Assembly (NCBI GenBank): GCA_964030785.1
Contig: OZ034969.1
Span: 35,448,601 to 35,512,600, forward strand
Direction of reading: 5' to 3'
Origin: Siderastrea siderea
Lineage: Eukaryota > Cnidaria > Anthozoa > Scleractinia > Rhizangiidae
DNA: 64,000 bases
A program made the translations under genes and the position numbers. This document shows positions 30,063 to 43,399 of this stretch, in pieces. Position 1 is the first letter of the stretch; the number at the start of each line of letters is the position of its first letter. Below the pieces are notes generated by a model. That model had not been told where the DNA came from. It did no database searches and saw only the letters and a list, made by a program, of their open reading frames with translations.

Positions 30063-33000
30063 GTGCAAAATCGCATACGTATAATAGAACAATTGCGGCG
30101 GAATGTGATGCAGTATGGTCAATATGTATGATCATCCTTCTCAATGGCTGGGATCTGGTGGTCGTTGTAACGAGGTCTTTATAAACGAAAGGCTGATTTT
30201 CAAATGATTTCTACTGCCTATCGATTGCTACATATCTCTGTCCAATACCCAGAGTTCACATAAATACACCGGCCATCTTAGACATACCTTTAAGTTTCCG
30301 GTTATATGATCGCTTTCAAAGTGTTATGACATTACGCTAGCTAAGACCCGGTTTACCCTGATGCCACAAGCATAAGCTAACGCACAAGAGCACGTACAGA
30401 CTCTTAGAGACGCAAACGCGGACAAAGGGATCAATTTTGTACGCCCCCCCCCCCCCTGTGTTTCTAAGTGTCTGTGTGCACTTCTGTGCATTTCCCTGAG
30501 CCTGCTCTTTTGCTTGCTTCACACGTGAATACCAGTCCTACACCGAGTATGCAATACACCATTCAACATGTACACCAACGTTTTCTTGGTTTATTTCAGG
30601 AATACGATTTTCTTTTATTGTTAATATGAATTGCTATAGCAACAAATTAGAAAATAGAATTCTTCTTAATTACCTAGCTCAGCATAATTATATATTTTAA
30701 TTAATGACATTAGCTTTATTGAGTCACAACCTTGTGCTCTGTGCCAAGTGTGTACAATTTGTGAATGAGTGGCCGAGAAATTTGGAATACTGAGAATAAA
30801 CTTTATCGTGTCACTGCGTAACTGCACCCATTTTATCCTAAGACGTATTTTAATTGGAGGACCCGCAGGAGAGGAGGAAAGGGAGTGGTGGGGGGCTTAT
30901 AATGTTTAGATTTCAGGGCAAACGATAAGAAAGAGGATGGTTTTATGTTATGTACAAGGAGTATGGATTGTGGACGGAAGCGTTTTTGAAAAGACATCAA
31001 CATCAATGAAGTTGACTTACATGACCTCTAAGATAATTACTTGCAGGTAGGTTGTAACAAACGAATCATTTCCCATATAAGGGAGGCCTCAAAGCGGCAA
31101 AGGGCGAAACGAACTGTTAATTCTCTTAACTGAGAGGCCCTGGCTGAAAAAGCGTGTCAGACCTTGGAAATAGGGGTCGGCCAAATTGATGAAACTTGGT
31201 AAGGACATTGACCTTGATGAGTTCTTGCAAAAGTCCTCTTTGATTGACTTTGTTAACCGTTGTTTACAATAGTATAGCGTGTTTCTACTAACATCCTACT
31301 TTCATGTCACGTGACACAATATTGGCACTAGTTCTGTGCAAGTTTTTACCCCACAAAATCTACCTAAAATACCTCACTGTCAAACTTGTATAATCTCTAC
31401 CTGCCATCCAATTAGAAAGAATACATGTGTCATAAGTTACCTTGTTACGCCTATAATCCGAATCAGGGTAAAAAAATTTCGGCCTTAAGAAATGTCGGTT
31501 TACCGACATCGTTATGACATCTGACACTATCACAAAATGGCTTATTCTGCAAAACCCTAAAAGCACTGTTAAATGAGTTTAAGACCTATTTGAAACGTTT
31601 TATGGTAGCCTAGCTATCGTCTCAGACTCTACATTAATGTGCCATATATGAAATCCACTATTTTTTGTGAAGAAAAAAATACGGTTTGCCTGTTGTAGTA
31701 AGACCACTGACCTGACTGAAAGTGAGACAAATTGAAATGATAAACAAAGTTATGACATTGACCCCATCAGTCTAAATAATATTCACTTTTCATGCGCAGA
31801 TTGGATTTAGAATTACTTTTGAACACAACTGGTACCTTTTTCTCTTCATTTATAAAGATTCATTTTCGCCAATCTGGAAAGCATTTGCTCTCGAAAAATG
31901 GCTGTACCGGCCTTAATCCAGACGAGGCAGGCCATCTTCTGATCTTGGGTTTGACTCATTCCTGGATAGCGATGGCTTTCTTGGCTAAGCTGAAATTGGC
32001 TCTCTTTCGATTCTCTCATAGAACCCTACTAAGCTGTAGCTCCTGACACAAATAAACAATTCCTTCCGGAGGATCTCCAAGTTAGGAAGGATTGAGTCGA
32101 TGCTACCTGAATCCTTTATAGCTTGCAACAAAAGCTGTTCAGCTCAGGTTTCCGAAAAGGCAACGGCGTCTAGTAAATTTGCAATATAACGTACCGCTGC
32201 TTAACAATTTTTCAAAAAACATCGACCCTTCATAAGTCACTTCAAAGGCTGTTTTACAAACCGTTGAGAATTCCGTATTCTAAGTGATCAGTTAAGTAAA
32301 ATGGTCTATTTGATGATTTCTCCTGCATGTTTTGTCACACAACACCTGAAAAAACGTAAAAGAGTACTAGTTTGTAAATTATTTTGTAGCGTAAGCTCAA
32401 TTGAGTCCTTGTTTGTGTTTTTCGTATCTTTTTCGCTACCACTCAAACTTGACATACACACTTAACTTGCATAATTTACAAATCTAAATGCAAAAAGAAG
32501 AAATGAAAGATTAGTTCATTAACTGTGAGAGGAATCCGAGATGAGGCGAAACGGAGAAGCATCTTTGCCTATTTTAAGGATCAGAAGGCAAAATATGCTT
32601 TCTCCAAGAATGAACATACTCGAATATAAATGATGAAGTAACTTGGCATGGGACGTGGTGTAGTAAAGGTGTTTTTATTTTGATAGACCCTTTATTAAAC
32701 AATGTAGTAGAATTTCCTTTTAGCAACAAATCAGGAAGAATTACTCTGATCAGAATACTTCTTAGCGACTTGAAAATCTCTCTGTAATATTTACACACCT
32801 ATCTTTTTATCGGAACAGTTGGAATTTATTCAAAAGTTGAAAAACTGTCTCATTGACAAATCCGAATTCACCAGTCTTATTGTGTGTGGTAACTGGAACT
32901 GCACTCAAACAAAGATAGTAAGGCGGACTACCATGGAAACCTTTACAATTCAGGAATATGCTTTTAATTGCCATCGGGATTTATGATCTAATAGATATAC

Positions 33001-35993
33001 AAACTTGAATGTTTCTTCTTGTGTTTCCAAAGCCCTAAATGTTAAATCAAGATTAAATTTGTTCTTAATTACTGAAAGCTTTTCAACGCATGTCAGAAAG
33101 GTTGGACCTTGTCCCTTAATCTTTCACTGCCACAAAATACTCAGAGGGGTCTAGGGCTTTGGAATTTTAATACTACGCTACTAATTAAGTGATGCCAGAG
33201 TACACGATTAAAAATTCGCGAGCTACATTGTAGTAGCTTGGCTTGGTGAGAAGTGTGCAAATTTAGAAGATAAACGACTTGAATGGGAATTAATTATGAT
33301 GTAAATACGAGACAATGCCATTTTTCTTTGCCAAAATAAAAGCAAGAGCCATCTTCCTTTGTGAAGACGAAATATCTAAAAGACTGAAAGATGAAATCAG
33401 TGCAATAAGTGAACTCACTGAACTCCGGTGAGAGGGCAATGAAACAATGTATGACGAACAGGAAATCTTAAACATTCATAGGAAACTTCCATGAACATCT
33501 ATACAGTTCTGAAGAAACCAAGCCTCAGGCCCACTTTGACCGGTTCATTAAGGATCTAGATCTTTCTTTTGATTCCATGCGAAAGGTAAACCACTACAAA
33601 GGTGTAGATTGTTAAAATAATTATCTCTAAAATTTCCACTGGGATAATGCAATACAAAATCCGAACGAAAAGATAATTAGTGTTGTTTCGTCCCTCTTAA
33701 GCATTATGACATATTAAAGTAAACTAATTTCCTAGAAAGACAAATAAATATTTCATAATTCCTAAACACCTTGTCGTTTTCTAGGATATTGAATATTTGA
33801 ATAAGAAGGCTTGTCACTGCCAATCAGCCAAATATTCTACTTCAGGTGATCCACCAACGGATTTGACCTTAGTTAGAAATAGACATTCTGTGAGTGCTGT
33901 TGCAAAACGATACAAATCATACATTTTAATTTAATACAAAAGGTGATTTGCTTGCCCAAAAGTAATTAAAACTATCCTGTTTTTCAAATAAGCATAACTT
34001 TCTTTTGTGGCACCTTCTATTACCTGACGACAACTACGTCACTGTATTTTCAGATGACTGAAATGCCGAACGCTTATTAAGTCTACACCACATGGGTGCT
34101 AAACAACTTCATTATTTATGACAACCAAGGCAAGAGGCCAGACTTTTCGAACGCCCTTTACCCATCGCATGTTTCTGTCGATTCTCGCTACCATTTCTCG
34201 GTATTTCAATCCAGCTTATGCCTTTCTCAGTTTTTGAATTAACCATATTTTTCTGCGTTACATGTTGTCTCAAGGGACTCTCGGGATAAATTTTCATGGA
34301 CTCGATAAAGTGATGATGCCCTTCACAAAATCTTGGTGGTTTATTCTCGTGTTTCTGGTAAGTAAACATTTTAGATAGTTGTCTGTATCAATACTCCTTG
34401 TTGACATTTCCTCCTGCAGCATTTAAGGCTAAAGTATTGTAAACACAAATGTGAAGAAAGACAATCTTCATCAGAAGAAAACCCTCACTGTTTTCATTTT
34501 TCCGGGGCAAATAGCAGTTTAGAGTGTTTGTCGTAAATATTCGGTTTTGCTATTGGTAATGCCGACAACTATAAAACTTTTGCAACCTTCAATTGCCTCT
34601 TTTAATTAAAAATGAGTTTCGCAATTTTAAGCCATTGTATGATTATCGAAAAAACGAAGACAGTTAACATTAGGCCTTAGACCCAAAAGAAAGAAAATAG
34701 TGAGGGCGAAAACGAACAAATCTTGATGTACGGTATTTTGCTTTGGGTTTTTGGGTCTTCTTGTCATTGAATTCGTTAAGTTTGATGCTAATATTTCACT
34801 TTTTTGCAGCAAAGCTTCAATCTATGATTTCTTCCTTCAGTACAAAAAAACGTCCGCTTCCCCATCGACCTTTTCCATATTTAAGCATATATATATTTTT
34901 TAATCCTGTCTAGGCAACTTGTGTATGGTATGGATTTAAAAGAATCGGGCAACAATGTATTTTCACTCGTTCAAATATCAAAAATAATGAAAGGAGAGAA
35001 AAAGTATAGACTTCTGACAAAAAAGGTTTCTCGCTGCTGAGTGTGTCCATCAACGTCTGCCTAATCTTTGTTGCCAAGTAAGGGGTTGAAAATGTATGTT
35101 AACTTGCGTGGCAGGGGTTTTGCGGTGTTAATTGCCAAATCAACAAGATATTGTGCACTCCTGGTTCAGCTAGTTGATTGAGGTCGACTTGTTTAACAAT
35201 TGTTATTAATCTTCCACGTTCTATTGGACAGAATATAACAAAAACGATGAAACTGTATTTATCCGAAATTTGGCTCGTATAATTGGCAAAGTAATCTCTA
35301 AATATTACTACTATAACAAAAGAAAGATTATTTTCTTCCTGTTAATTTTTTTTCTTTTGTGCAGTTTTTGAGAGCGCAATTTATGACTGTTGTAATTACC
35401 ACTGTTTTGAAGAATTGAGCTCGACTGCCTTAGGTCGTCGTTTGAATTAACTGTCGAGTTTAATTATTAAGGTCGACCCAATTAGGTTCCGCACATGTAT
35501 TGTCGACGTTTGAACCAGGCCTGATTGATTTTTTTTTTTTCAGATGGCGAGCTCAGATGGAAAACGAGGTAAAGCAGAATAGGCTTAATATCCCTTTAAA
35601 ATGTCCCGGACAGAATAATTTATTATAGAAATATGATGATGCCGAGTTTTGCAAACCAAAGTGTCGAATATCCGTATGACGTTTATCTACGAAGCGATGG
35701 CAAGGATGTTCTGGCTGAGACCATTGTAAAACTCTCCATAAGACAGTTAAATACGCCGCCGGCTAAATTTCACTATACGTCATATTTATGGCCAATGGCA
35801 TCGATATTAAATTGTATCCGAAAATTTTGCGCCAAACAAAAAGAACTGAATATATTAAATAGTCGGTCGTAGCCTTAAACAAAGATTTCTAAAATATTAA
35901 ACAGTGTTGGAATACAATACCAGTTATATAACACCCAAACATGATTCCATCTAACTATATTTCAACTTTTATTTGAATCGATTGCGTTTTTAG
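30063..35993 (+). other. Gene 2 first intron, almost empty
   Basis: In these 5.9 kb I find only a 13-C run (30444-30456), a LINE-like fragment (33310-33595) and A+T-rich unique-looking DNA. Short open frames here show no domains, and no terminal inverted repeats were noticed. The equivalent of gene 1 lies outside the window, so insertions cannot be recognised by comparison. Confidence 0.55.
33310..33595 (+). pseudogene. LINE reverse-transcriptase fragment
   Basis: Three + strand pieces separated by a stop and frameshifts read 'KIKARAIFLCEDEISKRLKD', 'YDEQEILNIH' and 'FHEHLYSSEETKPQAHFDRF', then 'IKDLDLSFDSM'. This resembles the linker region upstream of the polymerase motifs in L1/CR1-like ORF2 proteins, where '..EIL..F...LYSSE..' is typical (family knowledge). 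The polymerase motifs themselves are absent. It is a short dead fragment. Confidence 0.45.
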
Positions 35994-36325
35994 AATGCCA
36001 AGAAGCTCTCGGCATGGAAAACGGTGCAATCGCCGACGGACAAATCACTGCCTCTTCGAGATGGAATGTAGGCCACGAGTCCTACAGGGCCAGACTGCAC
36101 CTTCAAAGAGGTCAGTCTGGTTCAGTAGGTGCTTGGGTAGCTGGCGCAAATAATTTAAATCAATGGCTCCAAGTTAACCTGGGAGATCAGTACACAAAGG
36201 TTACACGAATAGCTACACAAGGAAGAGACTACGTTAATCCTCACTCGGTAAGCAGGTACAAGCTAGAGTACAGTGACGATGGAGTCACGTTCCAGTACTT
36301 TAAAGATGAACAAGGACAAGCGAAG
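35994..36325 (+). CDS. Gene 2 discoidin domain 1, first exon
   Basis: The acceptor 'gcgtttttag' precedes a phase-1 exon of 332 nt ending 'GCGAAG|GTATTT' in phase 0. It encodes ECQEALGMENGAIADGQITA, then 'NQWLQVNLGDQYTKVTRIAT' and 'SRYKLEYSDDGVTFQYFKDE'. It is the closest in the window to a canonical F5/8C core (LQVNLG...VTRIATQGR). Its gene 1 partner should lie left of position 1. It follows the signal peptide exon directly in phase. Confidence 0.92.
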
Positions 36326-36547
36326 GTATTTCAGAAAATGTATTGTATATTTTGAGTTAGTATTACGTATCGTGGGCCTTAAATAAATCACGTATAGCCT
36401 GAGCATGTTTTTTCCAATTACAAACCCTTTTAAATTTTTTGTCTTGTTATTTTCTTTTTCCGCCTTTAACCCAACAGTCCCTGCACAACTTAATGTCTTG
36501 ATTTTCAACTGTTTGCTATACATTCAAGCAGATAGGATTTTGAGAGG

Positions 36548-36730
36548 CGGGGTAGCCGAATAGTTAGAGACGATGACTAAACACAGGTGGAGGCCCTACG
36601 TTCAATTCTGCCTCTGCGATCTTTAAGCAATGAATGGATTTGAAACACGCTGGACCCATGCTTAGCAGCGTGGTGGTGAAGTGGTTACAGCGTTGGACCT
36701 TTGATGGGACTTTCAAGAGGAAGGCCGGGG
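36548..36730 (+). mobile_element. tRNA-derived SINE-like repeat
   Basis: 'ggggtagccgaatagttaga' (A-box-like) and 'acgttcaattctgcc' (B-box-like, 36599 onward) are spaced about 45 bp apart, as in a tRNA-type Pol III promoter. A second A-box-like phrase 'gtggtgaagtggttacagcg' follows near 36671, hinting at a dimeric SINE. There is no foldable intact tRNA, so I do not call a tRNA gene. The end is undefined. Confidence 0.5.
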
Positions 36731-38870
36731 CTTGCTAATGCTCTTTTTATGCCCACTGTAAGATGGCGAACATTTGCGTTGTACATTATTTTGAAAAAGC
36801 TATTACGTTTTTAGATCCATAACGCGTAAAAGATATAAAATTAAGCACTGTTATATTGTTTTTGCTTTAGTAATACGTCGCAATTTCTGTTTGGACACTG
36901 AAATATTTGGTTGATCATTATTAGAAAGCGGAGTTGTCATAATACAAGGTGTAACGATAAAAACGTTTAAAAAGCCTTAAGTCTCAGAAATCAACATTTC
37001 GGTAGCGTAATTTTAGAGAGGCAGCGGAAAAATTGGTTTGAATCCAACCAATTTTTGAATTGTTTGCTAAAATGGTTCACCGGCCGCCATCTTGAAGTGG
37101 GCGTAAAAAGAAAATTAGCCCGGAGTATCAGTGGTACAAGTCCTTATGTCTGCGTAATGTCGTGATGCTTCTTTGGGCATGGAACGTTACTCCTCATTGT
37201 CTCTCTTCACCAAACTGCTGTAAATATGGGTCCAGCAAACCTTCAGAAAATCCCGACGGTTTTCTGACGGGGGCGGGTAACCAACAACGAATTAGCATGC
37301 TCCTTGTAGCTTCACGCTACGGAAACCTGTATTGACGAGCCGTATGACTTGTTTAATCCTTTGGATCGGACATGAAACTTTATCTTAATTTACCTCAGAT
37401 CTTTTTATATTTGAGCAAATTACTAAATAGCCAACTAGCAAGCGCACAACGGTCTGGTATATTTATATTCGCAAGGTAGGTTGCCTGACTAATTTAACGT
37501 ATCCCTGGCAAGAAATCCACTGCTTCATTCTCCGACACTTCGATAGGGAGATATATAGCTCTTTAAGGTTGAAACCCTTGAAGCCCCAGGGCCGGCTGAA
37601 CTATACATATAATTCCCATAAGCTAAAAATAAACGATATACACACAAATGTCCAAATCGGAATGGTCATTGAAATGTGTGGTAGACAACATTAATACCAA
37701 CACATATTATAGAGGAATGTGAATGCAAAAAAATACTAAATTTAAATCAACTACATTAAAATTTATCAATAAGAATTATACATTAAAAAACTGTTCTGGA
37801 ATCTATTCGCTTTACAATTGAGCGTCGAAAGTAATATCCCTCTTGCTTTGGTTTTGTTTCGGCTACGCTCTCTAATTGGTTAAAATACTCGCACAACTTT
37901 CTCAACCAATCACACTTAAAACCTTCAAGTAAATTAAGGCATGGGTCTCACGTAATTTCGCCCAAAAAGGAGAGGGAGCGGTCTACCTTCCAAGGCTTTG
38001 GCACTGGCAAAATCAAAATTCAACAAAGTAATAAGTATGCAAAGTTTAACGTTTTGGCACGCCGAACTTATGCAAAGTGAGTCCCGTTACCTTGTTTGGC
38101 CACAAAATCCTGCAAAACCTTTAAGCAAAAATGGGAACACTTTACATTAAGACTAATTTAGCTTTATGGGTATTAAGACAGGTCACAAGGGCAACAGAAA
38201 ATTTCCTGTGCTTGGACATTTTTCCATTTGTCACTATTTGAAAAAAACAAGTAGTATTTTTGCACTAGTACCCAGTCCCCAACAAAAAGAATTTTCGTTT
38301 TCATACCACTATTTTTTTCAAGCTCAGACATTTTTTACCCAATAACCTTTACATCATGAAACTGACAGCAGCCTCCAAAAGGAGTTTTGTACCAGATTTT
38401 AGAGCTAAAAATGTCCATAACAGGTCATGTGACATTATTTGATCGCAATAAACATTCATAACGTATAACGTATAACATTGATTCATTGATTCATTGATTC
38501 ATAGCATTGCATAACGTATCGCCGTTAGGTAGATCCTATAGTTATTTCGTGTTGTGTCGAAAACTACAGAAGTAAGACCACCCCCTCCCTTTTTACGACA
38601 AGGGGTTAAGGCCCAGGCCTTAATTCTCCTGAGCAAAACCAATCATGACTTAATTGGGTCGTACGCGTTTTCCCGCCCTTGGTGATGATGACATGTTATT
38701 GCTACGTGGTGTTCTTGATATTTTGTAATTTTTAAGTCTTTAGTTTTGGTTTTACAGCACGTAATTGAAAACCACCATTTAACGAAGACATTGATGTAAG
38801 GTTTCAGCAATGAATGATCATGAGGTTTATACCGATGGATTTCTAACAATTTTCCATCTTTCGGATTTAG
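36731..38870 (+). other. Remainder of intron in domain 1, nothing recognised
   Basis: About 2.1 kb of A+T-rich intron. The only feature noted is a short tandem stretch at 38456-38520 built from 'cataacgt' and three copies of 'attgattc'. No gene or RNA is evident on either strand. Confidence 0.55.
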
Positions 38871-39032
<162 letters not shown>

Positions 39033-39677
39033 TGAAAAAAATAATATAAAAATTCTAGAAATTGTTGAATATCACTGCCATAAGAATTCTGCAAGTCCCA
39101 ACCATTACATTTGCACTATAATACAAACGGTCAGGTTATAGTTAATCTAAGTCCTCACCTTTCCCTTCATCGAATAGAAACTAAGCTTGTGCCCACGGTA
39201 GTAATTTCATTCCTTTCTTACTGGCAAAATGGTGTCTTGTTTCTCCACGGTCATTGTTTTCCCTAAAAAATGAGAACTGGCATTTCTGCAGAAGGGTTCT
39301 TTATTTTAGTCCGTATCACAGACATACATGAAGCGTACCAAGTCAACTTTGGTTACTTCATAGGGCAATAGGTCGGCCAATTTAGCTTGTTGAGATTTAA
39401 AAGCGACGAAGTTGTTGTTTTGGCTTTTATTTACAAATACCAAAAAAGCCACTAATTTATTGCGCGAAAACTCCCGGCAACAAAATATCCAAATAGCCTT
39501 TGAATCATTGATCCTCCCCGTGTAGAATTGTCAGGTTGCACCAAAAAATGCAACAATGATAGTACACATTCCTTCGTAGCTCACTTTAACAAAATAAAGT
39601 CCACTTCTCTAGCATTCATGAGTTTGTATATCCATTTGTAGTTGTATTGACATAGTTTTGATTGAAATGCTGTATAG

Positions 39678-40000
39678 AATGTCAAAAACCTCTCGGCATG
39701 GCAAACGGAGCAATCATTGATGGACAAATTACAGCCTCTACGGAATGGGATCCTGTTACACATGGCGCAAAACTCGGCAGACTATTTTCTATGCCAGGAT
39801 CAGGAGGATGGGTAGCTAGCACAAATAATGTCAATCAGTGGATTCAGATTGATATGCTTCTTCAGCACAAAGTAACACGAGTTGCAACACAAGGAAGAAG
39901 TATTCACTGCTGCCAATGGGTAACCAAGTACAACCTGCAGCATCGTACTGATGGAGTAAATTTTCAGTATTACAAAGATCAAGGACAAACTATAAACAAG
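39678..40000 (+). CDS. Gene 2 discoidin domain 2, first exon
   Basis: This is the copy 2 equivalent of 1713-2035 with identical length (323 nt), phases and an acceptor 'gctgtatag'. It begins ECQKPLGMANGAIIDGQITA and includes 'NQWIQIDMLLQHKVTRVATQ'. Differences include 'SIHCCQWVTKY' for 'GTYCCQWVTKY' and loss of a downstream Cys. The donor is 'AACAAG|GTTCAT', weaker than GTGAAA in copy 1. About 360 bp of intron in front of it is also shared with copy 1. Confidence 0.9.
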
Positions 40001-40332
40001 GTTCATACATATAGCTCCATAACAAAGCTTAATAGGGCACCTTTAATTGCTGTCGTCTCCATGATCGTGCAGCTTTTGTGCCTTAATCAGAATGATCTCA
40101 AGCGCTATTTCTAGTGGCTGGGCGACAGGCCAGGCCCATTCAATGGAAACTTTAAAATATTATGTTACCATAAAGGCCCTTTGTAGAAATTGCAACAAGT
40201 AGAAAAGAGGGTGTGATGTGCCTTCTATGCACCCTCTAACCCTAGCCTGTTGACACAAATCTTCAAGATTGTAGATCAACGTTGAAATTCAAAAGTTTCC
40301 ATCTGAACACAAGTTCATCATAATGCACCTTA

Positions 40333-40634
40333 GGGCCGATTTATACGGTATGGTTTTTCCTTACCACTGTAGTATGCGACTTGCTCACGTCATGACTACA
40401 ACACGAATCGTGTGAATCATTTAAATCAGATGTCCAAAACTTTTACGACAGTCCCAGACAGAACGAAAAATGTCGTAGGATTTTGAAACACGTTTCAAAA
40501 CCCTATAACAGTCGAAGCCACAGTCAAAATGCTAGAATGACGAGTTGCATACGATCTTTGCTTGACGCGAGCCGCGCGCTACAAAAGTCGCATACGACAG
40601 TCGTAAGCAAAAATCGTACCGTCTAAATCGGCCC
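40333..40634. mobile_element. 302-bp PIF/Harbinger-type MITE with TTA target duplication
   Basis: The element starts GGGCCGATTTATACGGTA and ends TACCGTCTAAATCGGCCC. The arms pair for about 50 bp, including 'gtatgcgactt'. TTA flanks it on both sides (40330-40332, 40635-40637). Copy 1 has the empty site 'gcaccttacatgagg' at about 2830. A 3-bp TTA/TAA target with GGGCC ends is characteristic of PIF/Harbinger (family knowledge). There is no coding capacity. Confidence 0.88.
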
Positions 40635-40742
40635 TTACATGAGGATGAAAGTTAATTGGATAAATGATTAACTGGAGTTTAAGCAATGAGGTTTACAACG
40701 ATAGATCGCCAACAATTTATATGACCTTCTATTCCAATCTAG

Positions 40743-40884
40743 GAGTTTGCTGGAAACGCAGATCAGAACACTGTTGTTTCGCATGAACTTGTCCCACCAA
40801 TCTGGGCACGTTACATCCGTTTACTCCCATTAGCTTGGTATAATCACATATCCATGAGGATGGAGCTTTATGGTTGTAGGCAAG
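40743..40884 (+). CDS. Gene 2 discoidin domain 2, second exon
   Basis: The acceptor 'ccaatctag' is the same as in gene 1. The 142-nt exon encodes [19 protein letters not shown] and then '[20 protein letters not shown]' and LYGC. Only a handful of residues differ from 2947-3088. It ends 'GGCAAG|GTACTT' in phase 1, a better donor than the copy 1 GTGCTT. Confidence 0.92.
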
Positions 40885-41576
40885 GTACTTTTCAAAGTTG
40901 AAATTTTTATACACTGTCTGAAACTTTCTCCATATTTTGCAGTTTGTAATCATGATTTTATGTCCTATAAGAGACTATTCACCTCCTAGACTTCTGGCGG
41001 GAATAATTATTAGAACATCTTCCTTCAACATCTTCAGTATTTCTTAAATGTTACGTTAACCCTATTCACCCTGAGGGGGTGGTGGGGTGGGGGTGACTTT
41101 GAACGTCTATGACTTTCTTTTAAACATGCAAGCAAAATCCACCAGAATTTATCTGGGAACATTTTTGTAAGACAAGCTATTGTTCATCAAATTTGATGCT
41201 GCCATGAGAACTATGTCTTGGCTGGCATTTTTTCCTTTCTTTTAATTTTCATGTTTTTAATCAGAACTTTTTTTTCTTTATTGCGGTGACTTCTACATTT
41301 TCAGATCATTCAAGTGATCTTTCTTTGGTTTGCGGTCATGGACGTACTGGCCTTTCAGAATCACTCTCTTGCCAAAGGCAGTTATCCCCGTTATCTGTGC
41401 CTAATATATTGGTGTCCTGAACACTGCAAATTTGTCAACCTACCTGACACCTTTTAATTAAGTATTTAAATTACAGCGCTATTTTAAAAATAAGACGGAT
41501 AAGTGCCGTACATAAAAAACTCCTCTGAGTCTAAATTTTGTATTTATATTGTTTTTGTTTTATTTTAATCGTTAAG

Positions 41577-41911
41577 AATGTCAAGAAGCACTTGGCATGG
41601 AAAACGGTTCAATATCGGACGGACAACTAAGTGCATCTTCACAGTGGGATGCAAATCATGGCGCCAACAAGGCCAGGTTACACTCCACAGGACCACCAGG
41701 AACCTGGGCAGCTCTCACAAATGATGCCAACCAATGGCTCCAGATTGATATCCTGGGTTTGAGTAGGAAATACACAAGAGTAACACGTGTAGCAACTCAA
41801 GGAAGAGGCTCTGCTGAATACGATCAGTGGGTAACAAAGTACAAGCTGCAGTACAGTAACGACGGAGTAAATTTTCAGTACTACGAGGAAGAAGGACAAA
41901 CCATAGACAAG
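41577..41911 (+). CDS. Gene 2 discoidin domain 3, first exon
   Basis: The acceptor 'atcgttaag' precedes a 335-nt phase-1 exon ending 'GACAAG|GTGAGG', as in 4091-4425. It encodes ECQEALGMENGSISDGQLSA, then 'NQWLQIDILGLSRKYTRVTR' and 'WVTKYKLQYSNDGVNFQYY'. Most differences from gene 1 are conservative, suggesting that purifying selection acted on at least one copy after the duplication; this is an impression, not a test. Confidence 0.92.
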
Positions 41912-42600
41912 GTGAGGCACATACGCAGTGAGTGTGTTGCGAACAAAGTAGCTTCTTAACATCTTAACAGCAAACGGGCTATAGATCAGCGCAGCTGCCA
42001 GGATTATTTTTTCGCATTCATTGTGTAGCTCCCTTTGAATTAAAGAAAAGTACGAGCTTTGCTTTGTGCAGGCAAATTTATAAACGCCTCTATTAATAAA
42101 CGTAACTGCTCTGGGCATTTAATAGATCATCGGGTAATTTTTAGGACTAAACCTTGAATTCGGAGATAGGAACGTGACACTTAACCACTTCTTTACGTTG
42201 TAAGGTCTTTGTTTTATTTCTTCTTGGACAAGTATAAAATTGTCTTCTAAGATGAGATTTGCTACCAGATTATCACAGTATCACTCCTGTTTGTTTTGTT
42301 ATCGTTCACATTACAATGATGAAAACCGATGATGAAAACGGAGGCTTTCGGAAAAGGTTTTCATTTTCGCACCATTTTTGTGGACGGGAGAAAGGGCATT
42401 GTTTTAAAAATTCCTTTTGTAGTAACGGGTAAAACTGAGGAAGACGACATGGGAAAACGCTGATGCCTTTTTCTTTTTAACGTTTTAGTGTACACAACGG
42501 GCGAAGACACTTTATCATGGAAAGCTGGAAATTAAAAACGAAATAAAACATAACTTAATACAACATGACATTTCTAACGCTTGCCATTTTCATGGTCTAG

Positions 42601-42742
42601 GAGTTTGTTGGAAACATTGACAAACACACGGTTGTCCATCATGAACTGAACCCACCAATCAGGGCGCGATACCTCCGTTTTCGACCATTGACATGGAATG
42701 ACCACATGGCAATGAGGGTCGAGCTTTATGGCTGTACACAAG
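42601..42742 (+). CDS. Gene 2 discoidin domain 3, second exon
   Basis: The acceptor 'tcatggtctag' precedes a 142-nt exon encoding EFVGNIDKHTVVHHELNPP, then '[20 protein letters not shown]' and LYGC. It ends 'ACACAAG|GTAATA' in phase 1. Compared with 5120-5261, the segment 'LRFRPLTW' resembles domain 1 of the same gene ('LRFRPLAW') more than gene 1 domain 3 ('IRFLPVTW'), a possible trace of gene conversion between domains. Confidence 0.92.
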
Positions 42743-43399
42743 GTAATAAAGATTTTTATTTATATCGACAATCAATAAAAAGCAAAATTATCATGATTCT
42801 TTTCATTTTCTCTCTCTGATTTCATTTGGCTGAGTCTTTGTCCAAACTGCTCACGAGATGAAGGATGGTGTCATGGGGATAAGCGACAGCAAAAGAAAAA
42901 ACAAACAACGAACAAATAAATAGAAAACACAGTCAAAGCTTTTGAAACTCATCCGAATGGAGTGGTTTTGACGATTCATGTAAATTACCCAGGAGGCTAT
43001 TAAACCGACTCCAAATGGTGGACTTGGACGCAGTTCGTATAACATGTAATTGTGTTGATGCCGAGTGGGAATCGTTCCTTTCCTAAAAGAGCATAACTAA
43101 TTTGTTAAATAAGGCATTAAAGACGGTGATACAGAAATCCATTGGTAAACATGGATTGTCATGTTGTGTTGTTGTCCATGCAACCTTCAGGCGACTACAA
43201 TGAACACAACCATGTTTTGTTCTCGCATATATCCATGCCTCTTATTCTTACTGACATTATGTTGTTTTTCTTTGGCCTTTGTTGGCCAGATTTGAGTGAT
43301 TATCATGATGTTGCTCTTCGTTGGTACTTCTAAAACTCTTAGTACGGACTGAGTTAACCTCAGCCCCAAATGGCTCCCATTAACTCCAGCCTTGGTACG

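Noticed and set aside
33780..33890. Possible Cys-containing exon reading 'NKKACHCQSAKYSTSGD'
   Set aside because: The acceptor is good, but the phase needed by neighbouring exons gives an early stop, and no domain is recognised.
35544..35568. Possible 25-nt microexon between a perfect polypyrimidine-AG and GTAAAG
   Set aside because: Its phases (0 to 1) do not fit either the phase-1 signal-peptide exon or the phase-2 donor overlapping the PAN stop, so it cannot join the model.
36548..36730. tRNA gene
   Set aside because: A- and B-box-like words are present, but I cannot fold an acceptor stem or full cloverleaf; a SINE is a better explanation.
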